A stretch of 64,000 nt of DNA from Gephyromycinifex aptenodytis (GCF_012277275.1 NZ_CP051155.1:2046001-2110000); one strand, 5' to 3'; counted from the first letter of the stretch, positions 17,037 to 25,729 are shown. Notes: generated from the sequence alone by a model not told the origin. Translations and numbers: made by a program.

Positions 17037-17822
17037 GTGACGAAACGACTAGAGGGTGCCGTAGTTCTCATCACCGGCGCGGCCTTGGGCCAAGGCAACG
17101 CACATGCACGGCGAATGGCTGCCGAGGGCGCCCATCTCGTGCTCGGAGACATTCGCGTAGACGATCTCGAAACGCTCGCATCGGAGCTGCGAAGCGACGG
17201 GACTCGCGTCCTGGCCGGACGCCTGGACGTGGCTGACCCCGACGACTGGTCGTCCCTGGTCCAAGACGCCACGGCTGAATTCGGCACCATCACCGGACTG
17301 GTGAACAACGCAGGCATCATGTCCCGGGGGTCTGTGCTCGACGAGACCCTCGAGGACTGGATGCGAACCCTCGCGGTCAACCAGACTGGCGTGTTCCTCG
17401 GCCTCCAGAGCGTCGCCCCGATCATGCAGAAGGCTGGGCGCGGCTCCATCGTCAATGTGGCCTCTACTCTCGGCCGCTACGCCTCGACCGTCGGCTTCGC
17501 CTACCAGGCGACCAAGGGGGCGATGCTGATGATGAGCAAGAGCGCTGCGCTCTCCTTGGGTCCAAGCGGCGTCAGGGTCAACACGATCCTGCCCGGATTG
17601 GTCGACACCCCTTTCCTGGCTGACAGCAAAGAGCGAGGCGCCCTCGCCGATCCGGTCAGTCGTACCCCGCTGGGTCGCATCGGAAAGGCCGAGGAGCTCG
17701 CCTCCGTCGCCGCCTTCCTGATCAGCGATGACGCTGCCTACATGTCCGGGGCCGAGCTTGTTGTCGACGGCGGCATGACGTCCGGTTCATTGCAAAGCCT
17801 CAAACCCCTCAAGGAGATCTGA
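17037..17822 (+). CDS. short-chain dehydrogenase/reductase
   Basis: This 261-residue NAD(P)-dependent oxidoreductase has classical SDR features: TGAALGQG cofactor loop near 14-20, NNAG near 90, catalytic Ser in NVASTL (about 143) and YQATK with Tyr156/Lys160. An Asp after the second strand (GDIR) suggests NAD over NADP. The GTG start at 17037 has AGGAGG at good distance; an earlier frame start lacks it. Its TGA shares one base with the ATG of the ALDH gene. It probably interconverts an alcohol and a carbonyl in the island's pathway. Confidence 0.9.
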   Translation: MTKRLEGAVVLITGAALGQGNAHARRMAAEGAHLVLGDIRVDDLETLASELRSDGTRVLAGRLDVADPDDWSSLVQDATAEFGTITGLVNNAGIMSRGSVLDETLEDWMRTLAVNQTGVFLGLQSVAPIMQKAGRGSIVNVASTLGRYASTVGFAYQATKGAMLMMSKSAALSLGPSGVRVNTILPGLVDTPFLADSKERGALADPVSRTPLGRIGKAEELASVAAFLISDDAAYMSGAELVVDGGMTSGSLQSLKPLKEI

Positions 17823-19249
17823 TGACAACCCTGACCGAGCCTGCAACCGGGCGCCCCTGGCAGGAAGTCCCTGCCACCGCCCTGGACTCGATCGACGAGG
17901 TCTTCGAGAGGGCCGCCGCAGCTCAAAAGCAGTGGGCTGCCCTGCCGGCCACGATGCGCAGCGAACTGCTCTTCGGTCTGGCCGATCGGCTCGGCCAACT
18001 CACCGAGGAGCTCGCCGAGATCGAGGCTCGCAACACCGGCAAGTCCATCCGGGAGACCCGACAGGAAGCCGCCAGAATGCCGGCGGCGGTGCGCTACTGG
18101 GCGGGTTGGGCCGATAAGGTGACTGGCACGACGGTTCCCTTCCATCCCGACTTCCACACCTACACGACGCGAGAGCCGTGGGGCGTTGTGGTCGGCATTG
18201 TGCCGTGGAACGTTCCGTACATCTTCGCCGTGCGCCGCATCGTGCCTGCCATTGCTCTAGGCAACGCTGTCATTCTCAAGCCGGCCGAGGAAACCCCGTT
18301 GACCGCGCTCCGCCTTGCTGAGGCCTGCCGCGAGGCCGGAATCCCCGACGGCCTCGTCCAGGTGGTCACGGGCGGCGCCGACGTAGGTGCCGCCCTCGTG
18401 GAGCACCCGGGGGCAGACATCATCCTCTTCACCGGATTCCATGAGACCGGCAAGGCCATCGCCCGGGCTGCAGCCAACAATCTGACGCCCACGCTGCAGG
18501 AGCTGGGCGGCAAGTCGCCGCAGATCATCTTCCCCGATGCCGACCTGGACCAGGCTCTGGACGCGGTCGTGGCCGGCGTCTTCGGAGCGACCGGTCAGAT
18601 GTGCATCGCCGGTTCACGGCTCTTGCTTCACGATGACGTGCCCGACTCCTTCCTTGAGGAGCTGGCCAGCCGCGTCAACCAGCTCGTGGTGGGAGATCCT
18701 CGCGATGAGAGCACCGATGTGGGCCCGCAGGTCACGGCTCGCCAGCGGGACAAAACGCTAGCGATGATCGAGGCCGCTACCAGCGAGGGCGCCCGCATCG
18801 CAGCCCAGGCACAGCTGCCGGCGGACCCCGAGTTGGCAGATGGATTCTTCACGCAACCGACAGTGTTCACCGATGTCACCCCAGAGATGTCAATCGCGAC
18901 GCAAGAGGTCTTCGGTCCGGTCCTGTCCGTGATGCGCTTCTCCGACGAAACTGAAGCGATTCGCTTGGCCAACGACACCGAGTTCGGTCTGGCCGCAGGC
19001 GTGTGGACCTCGGACGTGGGTCGCATGCACCGCATGGCCCGCAGCATCAAGGCCGGTCTCATCTGGGGAAATACCTATCGGATCATCAACGACATGATTC
19101 CGACGGCCGGCTACGGGCAGTCCGGGTACGGCGCCGAAGGAGGAATGGAGTCCATCGCCAGCCTCACTCGGTCCAAGAGTGTGTGCCTGGCGTTGGAACC
19201 GGGTCTTCCCTCCTATATCCCGCGGTTGCCGAAGGCAAATCAGTCCTGA
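17822..19249 (+). CDS. NAD(P)-dependent aldehyde dehydrogenase
   Basis: This 475-residue ALDH oxidises an aldehyde to an acid. All key residues are present: Asn130 (IVPWNVP), Lys153 (LKPAEETP), Glu227 (LQELGGKSP) and nucleophile Cys261 (GQMCIAGSR). AAGGAG precedes the ATG. It is coupled to the SDR. Because the dioxygenase of the same island yields aldehydes, this enzyme is the natural next step, an inference from context. A strong terminator follows. Confidence 0.92.
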   Translation: MTTLTEPATGRPWQEVPATALDSIDEVFERAAAAQKQWAALPATMRSELLFGLADRLGQLTEELAEIEARNTGKSIRETRQEAARMPAAVRYWAGWADKVTGTTVPFHPDFHTYTTREPWGVVVGIVPWNVPYIFAVRRIVPAIALGNAVILKPAEETPLTALRLAEACREAGIPDGLVQVVTGGADVGAALVEHPGADIILFTGFHETGKAIARAAANNLTPTLQELGGKSPQIIFPDADLDQALDAVVAGVFGATGQMCIAGSRLLLHDDVPDSFLEELASRVNQLVVGDPRDESTDVGPQVTARQRDKTLAMIEAATSEGARIAAQAQLPADPELADGFFTQPTVFTDVTPEMSIATQEVFGPVLSVMRFSDETEAIRLANDTEFGLAAGVWTSDVGRMHRMARSIKAGLIWGNTYRIINDMIPTAGYGQSGYGAEGGMESIASLTRSKSVCLALEPGLPSYIPRLPKANQS

Positions 19250-19321
19250 TCAAAGATCCACAGGCGCCCTCCGCGGCGCAGTGGCGATCGGGCTGTAGAA
19301 CACCCTGAATCACCCATTCAG

Positions 19322-19360
19322 GCAGAGCCGGGGGCAGTGAACACCTGCCCCCGGCTCTGC
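19322..19360 (+). terminator. hairpin terminator of the SDR-ALDH operon
   Basis: GCAGAGCCGGGGGCAG and its exact complement form a 16-bp stem around a 7-base loop, 73 bases past the ALDH stop. No U-tract follows. Confidence 0.75.
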
Positions 19361-19462
19361 GGCTCCACCCCCCCGAACGCACCGTGCCACGACACCGCGT
19401 ACGCCGGAACCACTCGTCCGCAGACCACACTCGGAGCAGACGCGGGCCCAGGAGCACCGGGT

Positions 19463-19480
19463 GAATCCCGCACGGGATTC
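19463..19480. repeat. perfect palindrome GAATCCCG-CA-CGGGATTC
   Basis: Two 8-bp arms around CA lie just inside the right-hand repeat of the island, between the ALDH and gntK terminators. The left repeat lacks it. It could be a minor terminator for gntK read-through or a recombination remnant. Confidence 0.4.
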
Positions 19481-19486
19481 AGACAC

Positions 19487-19617
19487 ACCAGCGCGCCGCG
19501 GGCTGTTGCCCGCGGCGCGCTGGTTTTACGTGGCGACCCGCCCTCGCACGCCCGAAGGTCGGAGGCGTGCGGGACGGGTGTTCGTGGACTCAGCCGTCCA
19601 GGCCGAGTCGCAGCAGT
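19487..19617 (+). repeat. right copy of the ~130-bp direct repeat, including the gntK terminator
   Basis: It holds a 17-bp hairpin (19487-19503 with 19508-19524, loop TGTT) followed by TTT, a second hairpin (CGCACGCC against GGCGTGCG around CGAAGGTCGGA) and the last 9 codons of gntK. It matches 7685-7816. Stem bases differ between copies in pairs, so pairing is preserved. It serves as the convergent terminator for gntK and the island. Confidence 0.75.
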
Positions 19618-20120
19618 GCTTCCTCGACGATCTCCTCTGGGGAGAGACGGACGTCGAGTTGCACCCCAGGTTCATCCTCTTGCAGCGGTTCCAGCGTCTC
19701 CAGCTGGGAATCCAGTAGCTCCGGCGGCATGAAATGACCGCTGCGCCCAGACATCCGTTCGCTGATGACGTTCGCGCCACCCTGCAGGTGGGCGAAAACG
19801 ACGCCGGGTGCTCCCTCGCGGAGCATGTCGCGATAGACCCGTCGCAGCGCCGAACAGGTGATGACGCTGGTCTTGCCGGCCGCCTCCTGCTCCCCGATCC
19901 AGGCGGCGAGCGCCCGCAGCCAGGGCCACCGGTCCTCGTCGGTGAGCGGGATGCCGGAGGTCATCTTGTCGATGTTGGCTTGGGGGTGGAACTGGTCGGC
20001 TTCGGCGAACTCCCAGCCGAGTCGCTGAGCCAGCGACTGAGCGATGGTCGATTTGCCGCAGCCGGAGACGCCCATGACGACGATGTGGCGGGCAGCGCCT
20101 GGCTGCAGATTGCCCCGCAT
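19590..20120 (-). CDS. gntK: gluconokinase
   Basis: This 176-residue kinase phosphorylates gluconate to 6-phosphogluconate for the pentose phosphate or Entner-Doudoroff route. The P-loop is GVSGCGKST near 17-25, followed by EADQFHPQANIDKM and GIPLTDEDRWPWL, all signature GntK blocks; CSALRRVYRDMLR near 90-102 binds the substrate phosphate side. It follows gntP by one base. Its last codons and downstream hairpins are duplicated at 7685-7816, marking the probable insertion point of the island. Confidence 0.95.
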   Translation of the reverse strand: MRGNLQPGAARHIVVMGVSGCGKSTIAQSLAQRLGWEFAEADQFHPQANIDKMTSGIPLTDEDRWPWLRALAAWIGEQEAAGKTSVITCSALRRVYRDMLREGAPGVVFAHLQGGANVISERMSGRSGHFMPPELLDSQLETLEPLQEDEPGVQLDVRLSPEEIVEEALLRLGLDG

Positions 20121-20121
20121 C

Positions 20122-21528
20122 TCAGAGCACCAGACTCACGAGCGCGGCCAGGGTGAAACCGACCACACCGATGAGGGTCTCCATGACCGTCCACGTCTTC
20201 AGGGTGGTCTTCTCATCCATCCCCAGGAACCGGCCGACCAGCCAGAATCCGGAGTCGTTGACGTGGGACAGCACAGTGGCGCCACACGCGATCGCAATGA
20301 CGATGCAGACCAGGTCCATCCCGGACAGGCCGCTGGTGGCCGCAACGGTCGGGGCCATCAAACCAGCGGTGGTCGTCAGAGCGACGGTGGCCGAACCCTG
20401 CGCGACGCGCAGCGCGGTGGCCACCACGAAGGCGGCGACGATGACGGGCAGGCCAGTGGCTTCGAGGCTGCCCGCGAGGGCTTCACCGATACCGCTAGCG
20501 CGAAGGACGCCACCGAACATGCCACCGGCACCGGTGACCAGGATGATTGCGCACACCGGGGCGAGGGCGTCGTTGCAGACCTTCTCGATGGAAGCCAGGT
20601 CGAGCTTGCGGTTGCGCAGCACGAAGATCGCCGCGAGAACCGTGATGAGCAGCGCAACCGGCGTCTGGCCCAGCAGACGCAGCGCCTGCACCCAGGTGGC
20701 GTCACCGTCGACGACGCCGCTGGTGGCCAGCGTGTTCAGCCCGGTGTTGAGGAAGATCAGGACCAGCGGGAGCAGCAGGATCGACAGCACCAGGCCGAAG
20801 CTGGGGCGCTCGTCAGCGGGCACGTCGCGCACCTCGCCAAGGATGGCCGGGACCGGAAGGTTGAAGCGCTTACCGGCCCACTGCCCGTACAGGTAGGAAG
20901 CGATGAACCAGGTCGGGATGCCGATGAGCAGACCGACGATCACGAGCAGACCCATGTCGGCGCCGAGCAGTTCACCCGCGGCAACCGGGCCGGGGTGCGG
21001 AGGCACGAAGGCGTGCATGACCGCGAAGGCACCCGCTGCAGGGAAGGCGTAGGTGATGACCGAGCCGCCGAAGCGGCGGGCGACGCTGAAGATGATCGGC
21101 AGCATGACGACCAGGCCGGCGTCGAAGAAGATCGGAAAGCCGAACAGCAGCGAGGCGATGCCCAGTGCGAGGGGGGCGCGCTTCTCACCGAAGCGGGCGA
21201 TGAGAGTGTCGGCGAGCACTTGAGCGCCGCCGGTCACCTCGAGCAGGCGGCCGATCATGGCGCCGAGGCCGACGAGCAGGGCCACGCTGGCCAGGGTGCC
21301 GCCGAAGCCATCGAGCAGGGTTTTCATCAGGTCGCCCAGCGGGATCTTCGTCACCAGGGCAGTGCCCAGGCTGACGAGCACGAGCGAGATGAAGGCGTGC
21401 AGTTTGAGCTTGATGATGAGCACGAGCAGCACGAGCACAGCGGCGACCGCGATGGCCAGCAGGGTGACAGTGCCGTAGGCGGGTTGAACAGGATCTGCTG
21501 CGGCGAGCATCCCGAGTACTGGAGTCAC
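20122..21528 (-). CDS. gntP: gluconate:H+ symporter, GntP family
   Basis: This 468-residue inner-membrane transporter has about 12-14 helices; family blocks include FFDAGLVVMLPIIFSVAR and AFVPPHPGPVAAGELLGAD near 150-190 and HVNDSGFWLVGRFLGM near 430. GTG at 21528 is selected because AAGGAGGAGTC lies directly upstream; the longer frame to 21609 would run into the regulator's operator region. It is coupled to gntK and divergent from a GntR regulator. Confidence 0.92.
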   Translation of the reverse strand: MTPVLGMLAAADPVQPAYGTVTLLAIAVAAVLVLLVLIIKLKLHAFISLVLVSLGTALVTKIPLGDLMKTLLDGFGGTLASVALLVGLGAMIGRLLEVTGGAQVLADTLIARFGEKRAPLALGIASLLFGFPIFFDAGLVVMLPIIFSVARRFGGSVITYAFPAAGAFAVMHAFVPPHPGPVAAGELLGADMGLLVIVGLLIGIPTWFIASYLYGQWAGKRFNLPVPAILGEVRDVPADERPSFGLVLSILLLPLVLIFLNTGLNTLATSGVVDGDATWVQALRLLGQTPVALLITVLAAIFVLRNRKLDLASIEKVCNDALAPVCAIILVTGAGGMFGGVLRASGIGEALAGSLEATGLPVIVAAFVVATALRVAQGSATVALTTTAGLMAPTVAATSGLSGMDLVCIVIAIACGATVLSHVNDSGFWLVGRFLGMDEKTTLKTWTVMETLIGVVGFTLAALVSLVL

Positions 21529-21591
21529 GACTCCTCCTTGAGTCTGAGCATCTGATGGTCGCGTCGAGCGACACCCCCCAGAGTGGGCCAA

Positions 21592-21630
21592 ACGTATGAT
21601 CTTTGGCAAGCGGTGTGAGCAAAGATACGT
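21592..21630. promoter_or_regulatory. candidate operator between gntP and its regulator
   Basis: ACGTAT...CTTTG (21592-21605) faces CAAAG-ATACGT (21620-21630). The arms match except for a 3-base GAT insertion on the left. Its place in the divergent intergene suggests gluconate-responsive control of both directions. Confidence 0.45.
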
Positions 21631-21647
21631 CTAATGCTCGTGCGACC

Positions 21648-22382
21648 ATGGGGGGCATGACCGCGCACGGGGCAACCGCAGCAGGGCTGCATGAGCAGCT
21701 CCTTGAAGCCATCGGCGCCGACCTCGCCGCAGGTGAACTCAGCCCCGGGATGGTGCTGCCCATCGAGGCGTTGGAGGAGCGATACGGCGTCTCACGCACC
21801 GTGGTTCGCGAAGCCGTCAAGGTGCTGCAACAACTCGGGATCGTCACCAGCCGCCGCCGTGTCGGAATTTCGATCCAACCCTCGACGCAGTGGGAAGCGC
21901 TCAATCCTTACGTCATCAGGTGGCGACTGGCCGGGCCGACGCGGGTGGCGCAGTTGCGTGAGATCAGCGAACTGCGAACTGGTGTCGAACCTGTTGCCGC
22001 CTCGCTGGCCGCCCGCCGCGCCACTAGCCAGCAGTGCCAGACCCTGGTCAACGCCGCCGGCGGCATGTTGGTGACCGGGCACCGCGGCGACCTGCAGCCC
22101 TACCTGGAACACGACATCGTCTTCCACACCACATTGCTCGCCGCCTCGGGTAACGCCGCCTTCGCCAGCCTGGCCCCGTTGGTCGCCGAAGCCCTTTCTG
22201 GACGCACCCAGCACGATCTGATGCCGGCCCGGCCGCTGCCTGAGGCGATGCGCTGGCATCGGGAGGTCGCCGACGCGATCGCTGCCGGAGACCCTCGGCT
22301 GGCCGAAGAAGGGATGCGGTGCATCGTGCGCGAAGCCCAGGAAGCCACCGACCCCGAGCTTGCGAGCAGCCACGACAGCTGA
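21648..22382 (+). CDS. GntR/FadR-family regulator of the gluconate genes
   Basis: This 244-residue regulator has a winged helix about residues 8-75 (IGADLAAGELSPGMVLP, then YGVSRTVVREAVKVL) and an FCD domain about 95-230 with the HDIVFHTTLLAASGN metal-site block and the WHREVADAIAAGD helix. The start is uncertain: ATG at 21648 and 21657 are both possible and neither has a clear ribosome site. Divergent position next to gntP-gntK makes it the likely gluconate repressor. Confidence 0.85.
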   Translation: MGGMTAHGATAAGLHEQLLEAIGADLAAGELSPGMVLPIEALEERYGVSRTVVREAVKVLQQLGIVTSRRRVGISIQPSTQWEALNPYVIRWRLAGPTRVAQLREISELRTGVEPVAASLAARRATSQQCQTLVNAAGGMLVTGHRGDLQPYLEHDIVFHTTLLAASGNAAFASLAPLVAEALSGRTQHDLMPARPLPEAMRWHREVADAIAAGDPRLAEEGMRCIVREAQEATDPELASSHDS

Positions 22383-22476
22383 AGGAGCACTCCCCAGACA
22401 CGACGCCCGGGCTGACCTGCCTCTAGGCTGGGTCGTCGCGTCCAACCTGGTGGGGACGCCCCGAACCGGAGGTGCC

Positions 22477-23850
22477 ATGAGCGGGTTACGCGTCGCGCTG
22501 CTGTCTTATCGCAGCAAGCCGCACTGCGGCGGGCAAGGCGTGTACGTCCGCAACCTTTCGCGCGAACTCGCCGCCCTCGGTCATGAGGTGACGGTCTTCT
22601 CCGGGCAGCCCTACCCCGAACTGGACCGTCTCGGCGAAGGGGTCACGCTGGAGAAGCTGCCCAGCCTCGACCTGTACCGCGAACCCGACCCGTTCCGAAT
22701 CCCCCATCTGCGCGAATACCGGGACCTGGTCGACCTGGTAGAGGTGGGCGGGATGCTTACCGCGACCTTCCCGGAACCATTGACGTTCAGCTTGCGGGCG
22801 GCTCGTGCGCTGCGCGCCCAAGCGCACCGCTTCGACGTCGTCCACGACAACCAGAGCCTGGGGTACGGACTGCTCAGCCTTCCCCGTCTCGGCCTGCCCG
22901 TCGTCGCGACCATCCACCACCCGATCACCCGCGACCTACAGACCGACCTTTCCGGGGCCCAGACGTGGCTCCGGCGGCTCTCGCTGCGGCGCTGGTATGC
23001 CTTCCTGACGATGCAGAAACGGGTGGCGCGCGCTCAACAGCGGATACTGACCGTCTCCCAGTCCTCCGCCACGGACATCGCCCACGATTTCGGGGTCGAC
23101 CCGGAGCGGATCACCGTCGTCCCGCTGGGGGTGGACACCGAGGTCTTCACGCCGCGCAGGTCCCAGGATCGGGTGCCGGGCCGAGTGGTCGCCATGGCTA
23201 GCGCCGACACCCCGCTGAAGGGCATCGACGTGCTGCTCGAAGCCATCGCCCAGCGCAGAGCCGAACACCTCGGGGCGGACACCCCACTCGAACTCGTCCT
23301 GGTCAGCGCGACCCGCCCCGGCGGGCGCACCGAACGCCTGCTGGATGAGTTACGACTGCGTGATGTGGTGCGCGTCGTCGGCGGCCTCTCCGACGCCGAG
23401 CTCGCCGACCTGGTGGCTTCGGCCCAGGTGGCCTGCGTGCCGTCCCGCTATGAGGGTTTCTCCCTGCCGACGGTGGAGGCGATGGCCTGCGGCACCCCCC
23501 TGGTCGTCTCCCGTGCCGGAGCGCTGCCGGAGGTCGTCGGCGAACCAGGTTCGGACTGCGCACTGGTGGTAGAACCCGGTGACGCGACTGCCCTGTGCGC
23601 GGCGCTGTCGCGGCTGTTGGACGATCCGGATCTGCGCCTGCGGCTCGGTGAGGCAGGCCGGGCGCGTGCCTGCGCGCGATACTCCTGGCCCGCGGTGGCG
23701 CGGGCGACTGCGCAGCTCTATCGCGAGGCGATGGGCAGCGCCCCTGTTCCTTACCGTGTCCACGCACGCAACTGGCCGAAGTTGACCCGGTTGCGAGCGC
23801 GGGCCCCGCAAAAGTCCACAGTTCCTTCACCGATGGGATCCTCGTGCTGA
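22477..23850 (+). CDS. GT4-family glycosyltransferase
   Basis: This 457-residue retaining glycosyltransferase has a GT-B fold. The N-terminal domain begins RVALLSYRSKPHCGGQGVYV, the donor/acceptor Gly loop. The C-terminal nucleotide-sugar site has the E-x7-E motif in YEGFSLPTVEAMACGTP near 325-340. GGAGG precedes ATG 22477. The 3' end overlaps the methyltransferase start by seven bases. The downstream genes make it the first step or a decorating enzyme of an unknown glycoconjugate; the acceptor is not known. Confidence 0.88.
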   Translation: MSGLRVALLSYRSKPHCGGQGVYVRNLSRELAALGHEVTVFSGQPYPELDRLGEGVTLEKLPSLDLYREPDPFRIPHLREYRDLVDLVEVGGMLTATFPEPLTFSLRAARALRAQAHRFDVVHDNQSLGYGLLSLPRLGLPVVATIHHPITRDLQTDLSGAQTWLRRLSLRRWYAFLTMQKRVARAQQRILTVSQSSATDIAHDFGVDPERITVVPLGVDTEVFTPRRSQDRVPGRVVAMASADTPLKGIDVLLEAIAQRRAEHLGADTPLELVLVSATRPGGRTERLLDELRLRDVVRVVGGLSDAELADLVASAQVACVPSRYEGFSLPTVEAMACGTPLVVSRAGALPEVVGEPGSDCALVVEPGDATALCAALSRLLDDPDLRLRLGEAGRARACARYSWPAVARATAQLYREAMGSAPVPYRVHARNWPKLTRLRARAPQKSTVPSPMGSSC

Positions 23851-24554
23851 CCGTTGACTTCGACCGCCTCGGCCTGCGTGCCGGGGAACGACTACTCGAC
23901 CTCGGCTGCGGCGCCGGCCGCCACGCCTTCGAGGCCTACCGCCGCGGGGCCCGAGTGACCGCCTTCGACCAGGACGAGAAAGAGCTGGCCGGCGTCCAGG
24001 AGATGTTCGAGGCGATGGCCGCCGCCGGTGAGGGCGAGCCTGGCGGCGCCGGCACTACCCGAGGTGACGCCCTGCATCTGCCTTTCTCTGATGGCGAGTT
24101 CGACCGGGTCATCGCCGCCGAAATCCTGGAGCACATTCCGCAGGACCGGGAAGCGATCAGCGAGCTGGTGCGCGTGTTGCGTCCCGGCGGCACCATGGCG
24201 GTGACGGTCCCCCGGTTCTGGCCCGAGCGCATCTGCTGGGCTCTTTCGGATGAGTATCACCAGGTCGAGGGCGGGCACGTGCGGATCTACCGCGCCGACA
24301 CCCTGGCCGGGCAGCTCTCCCAGGCCGGGCTGGACGTCACCGGGCGCGACCATGTGCATGCGCTGCACGCACCGTACTGGTGGCTCAAATGTGCGGTCGG
24401 GGTGGACAACGATGACAACCCTCTGGTCAAGGGCTATCACCGGATGCTCGTCTGGGATCTGATGAAGAAGCCCGCGCTCACCCGCACCGCCGAGCGGCTG
24501 CTGGACCCGGTCCTGGGCAAGAGTGTCGTGCTCTATGCGAGGAAGCCGGCCTGA
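23844..24554 (+). CDS. class I SAM-dependent methyltransferase
   Basis: This 236-residue methyltransferase has motif I LLDLGCGAGRHAFEAYRRG near 18-36, the acidic second-strand end in AFDQDEKEL, motif for DALHLPFSDGEFD near 75-90 and ILEHI. After residue 150 the sequence includes HALHAPYWWLKCAVG, which looks substrate-related and semi-hydrophobic. The GTG start lies within the glycosyltransferase end and its stop overlaps the next start by one base, so three genes are tightly coupled. Confidence 0.87.
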   Translation: MLTVDFDRLGLRAGERLLDLGCGAGRHAFEAYRRGARVTAFDQDEKELAGVQEMFEAMAAAGEGEPGGAGTTRGDALHLPFSDGEFDRVIAAEILEHIPQDREAISELVRVLRPGGTMAVTVPRFWPERICWALSDEYHQVEGGHVRIYRADTLAGQLSQAGLDVTGRDHVHALHAPYWWLKCAVGVDNDDNPLVKGYHRMLVWDLMKKPALTRTAERLLDPVLGKSVVLYARKPA

Positions 24555-25720
24555 TGCCGGTGCGCTCAGCGCCCCGCGCAACGCGCGAACCTGCATCAGA
24601 CCCGGGAGCCCGCGACGAGCCGTGCGACCAGGTCGGGGCAGACCCTGACCTGTCGGGTCTGGCGCTGCCGTCGCTGGCGGACCTGCAGGCCACCGGCCGG
24701 AGTATCGCGGCGGCACAGTCTGCGTGTGGTGCGATCCCGTGGGAGACCCAGGGTGAGACCGCGGGCAAGGTCGACGCCTGGGATCACACCGAATGCGCAA
24801 TGGCGCTGCTGGTGACCGGTCAGGTCGCCGAAGCCGAAGCCGCCTACCAGTGGCTGCGGCGCGCGCAGCGACCTGACGGGACGTGGCCGATCGAATGGCG
24901 GCTGCGGGGCGGGGAAATCCTCGTCACCGACCCCGGCGCCGACACCAACCAGTGCTCCTATCTGGCGGTCGGACTGCTGCACCACTGGCTCATCCGAACA
25001 GATCTGAGCTTCATCGAGGAGTTGTGGCCCACTCTGGATGCGGCCCTGGACGCCGTGATCGCGCTCGCGCTGCCGGGGGGCGGCATCGCCTGGGGTCGCG
25101 GTAGCGGCGGCACCGCCGACGAGGCGTTATTGACGGGCAGTTCGAGCATCGCCCATGCGTTGCGTTGCGGCCTGGCGTTGGCCGAGGTCCTGGAGACCGA
25201 CCGGCCGGCCTGGCGGTACTTGTTGGCCGAGCTGACCGCGGCCATCCAGGCTCACTGCGCCTGGCAGGCGGGTGGCCAGCAGCCAGGGCAGACGCCGGCG
25301 TTCGCCGACAAACAGCGCTTCTCGATGGACTGGTATTACCCGGTGCTCGGTGGCGTGCTGCGCGGGCCGCAGGCCCTGGCCCGCATCCAGGACCGCTGGG
25401 AAGAGTTTGTCGTCCCCGGTCTAGGGATTCGCTGCGTCCAGGACAGCCCATGGGTCACCGGGGCCGAGACCTGCGAGCTCGCCTTGGCGCTGGAAGCATG
25501 CGGGCAGCGCCGCGAAGCCGCAATGTTGGTCGCGGACATGCAGCACCTGCGTGACGAGAACGGTTCGTACCACACAGGTTTGGTGTACAGCGACGGTAAA
25601 CGGTGGCCCATCGAACGTTCCACCTGGACCGGCGCCGCGGTCGTGCTGGCCGTGGACGCATTGGTCGGGCACACGGGCGGGGCTGAGGTTTTTCGGGCGG
25701 GGTCAGCGCCTGAGGAGTAG
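24554..25720 (+). CDS. alpha/alpha-toroid protein (prenyltransferase/terpene-cyclase-like)
   Basis: This 388-residue protein is built of repeated helical units with QxxDGxW-like turns (RRAQRPDGTWPIEW near 110) and aromatic-rich blocks DAWDHTECAMAL near 75, SMDWYYPVLGGVL near 258 and WVTGAETCELALAL near 300. These recall the toroid fold of squalene cyclases and protein prenyltransferases, but neither a DxDD acid motif nor a full zinc site is clear. It may bind a long hydrophobic chain. About 45 poorly ordered residues lead the domain. It is co-translated after a glycosyltransferase and a methyltransferase. No function is assigned. Confidence 0.7.
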   Translation: MPVRSAPRATREPASDPGARDEPCDQVGADPDLSGLALPSLADLQATGRSIAAAQSACGAIPWETQGETAGKVDAWDHTECAMALLVTGQVAEAEAAYQWLRRAQRPDGTWPIEWRLRGGEILVTDPGADTNQCSYLAVGLLHHWLIRTDLSFIEELWPTLDAALDAVIALALPGGGIAWGRGSGGTADEALLTGSSSIAHALRCGLALAEVLETDRPAWRYLLAELTAAIQAHCAWQAGGQQPGQTPAFADKQRFSMDWYYPVLGGVLRGPQALARIQDRWEEFVVPGLGIRCVQDSPWVTGAETCELALALEACGQRREAAMLVADMQHLRDENGSYHTGLVYSDGKRWPIERSTWTGAAVVLAVDALVGHTGGAEVFRAGSAPEE

Positions 25721-25729
25721 GGACGCGGA

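Larger units (their letters stand above)
7685..19617. mobile_element. putative catabolic genomic island inserted at the gntK 3' end
   Basis: Eleven genes forming one regulon lie between two direct copies of the gntK 3' end and its terminator. At the right, gntK is intact; at the left only its last codons remain beside hsp20. This is the arrangement produced when an element integrates into the 3' end of a gene and restores the gene with its own copy. The enclosed DNA looks somewhat less GC-rich than the flanks by eye. No integrase or transposase remains, so integration by a lost enzyme or by homologous recombination are both possible. Confidence 0.5.

Noticed and set aside
20044-21555. 503-codon rightward frame opposite gntK-gntP
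   Set aside because: It is a mirror of the gntP coding frame, rich in Asp/Glu/Gln/His/Arg, with no family similarity.
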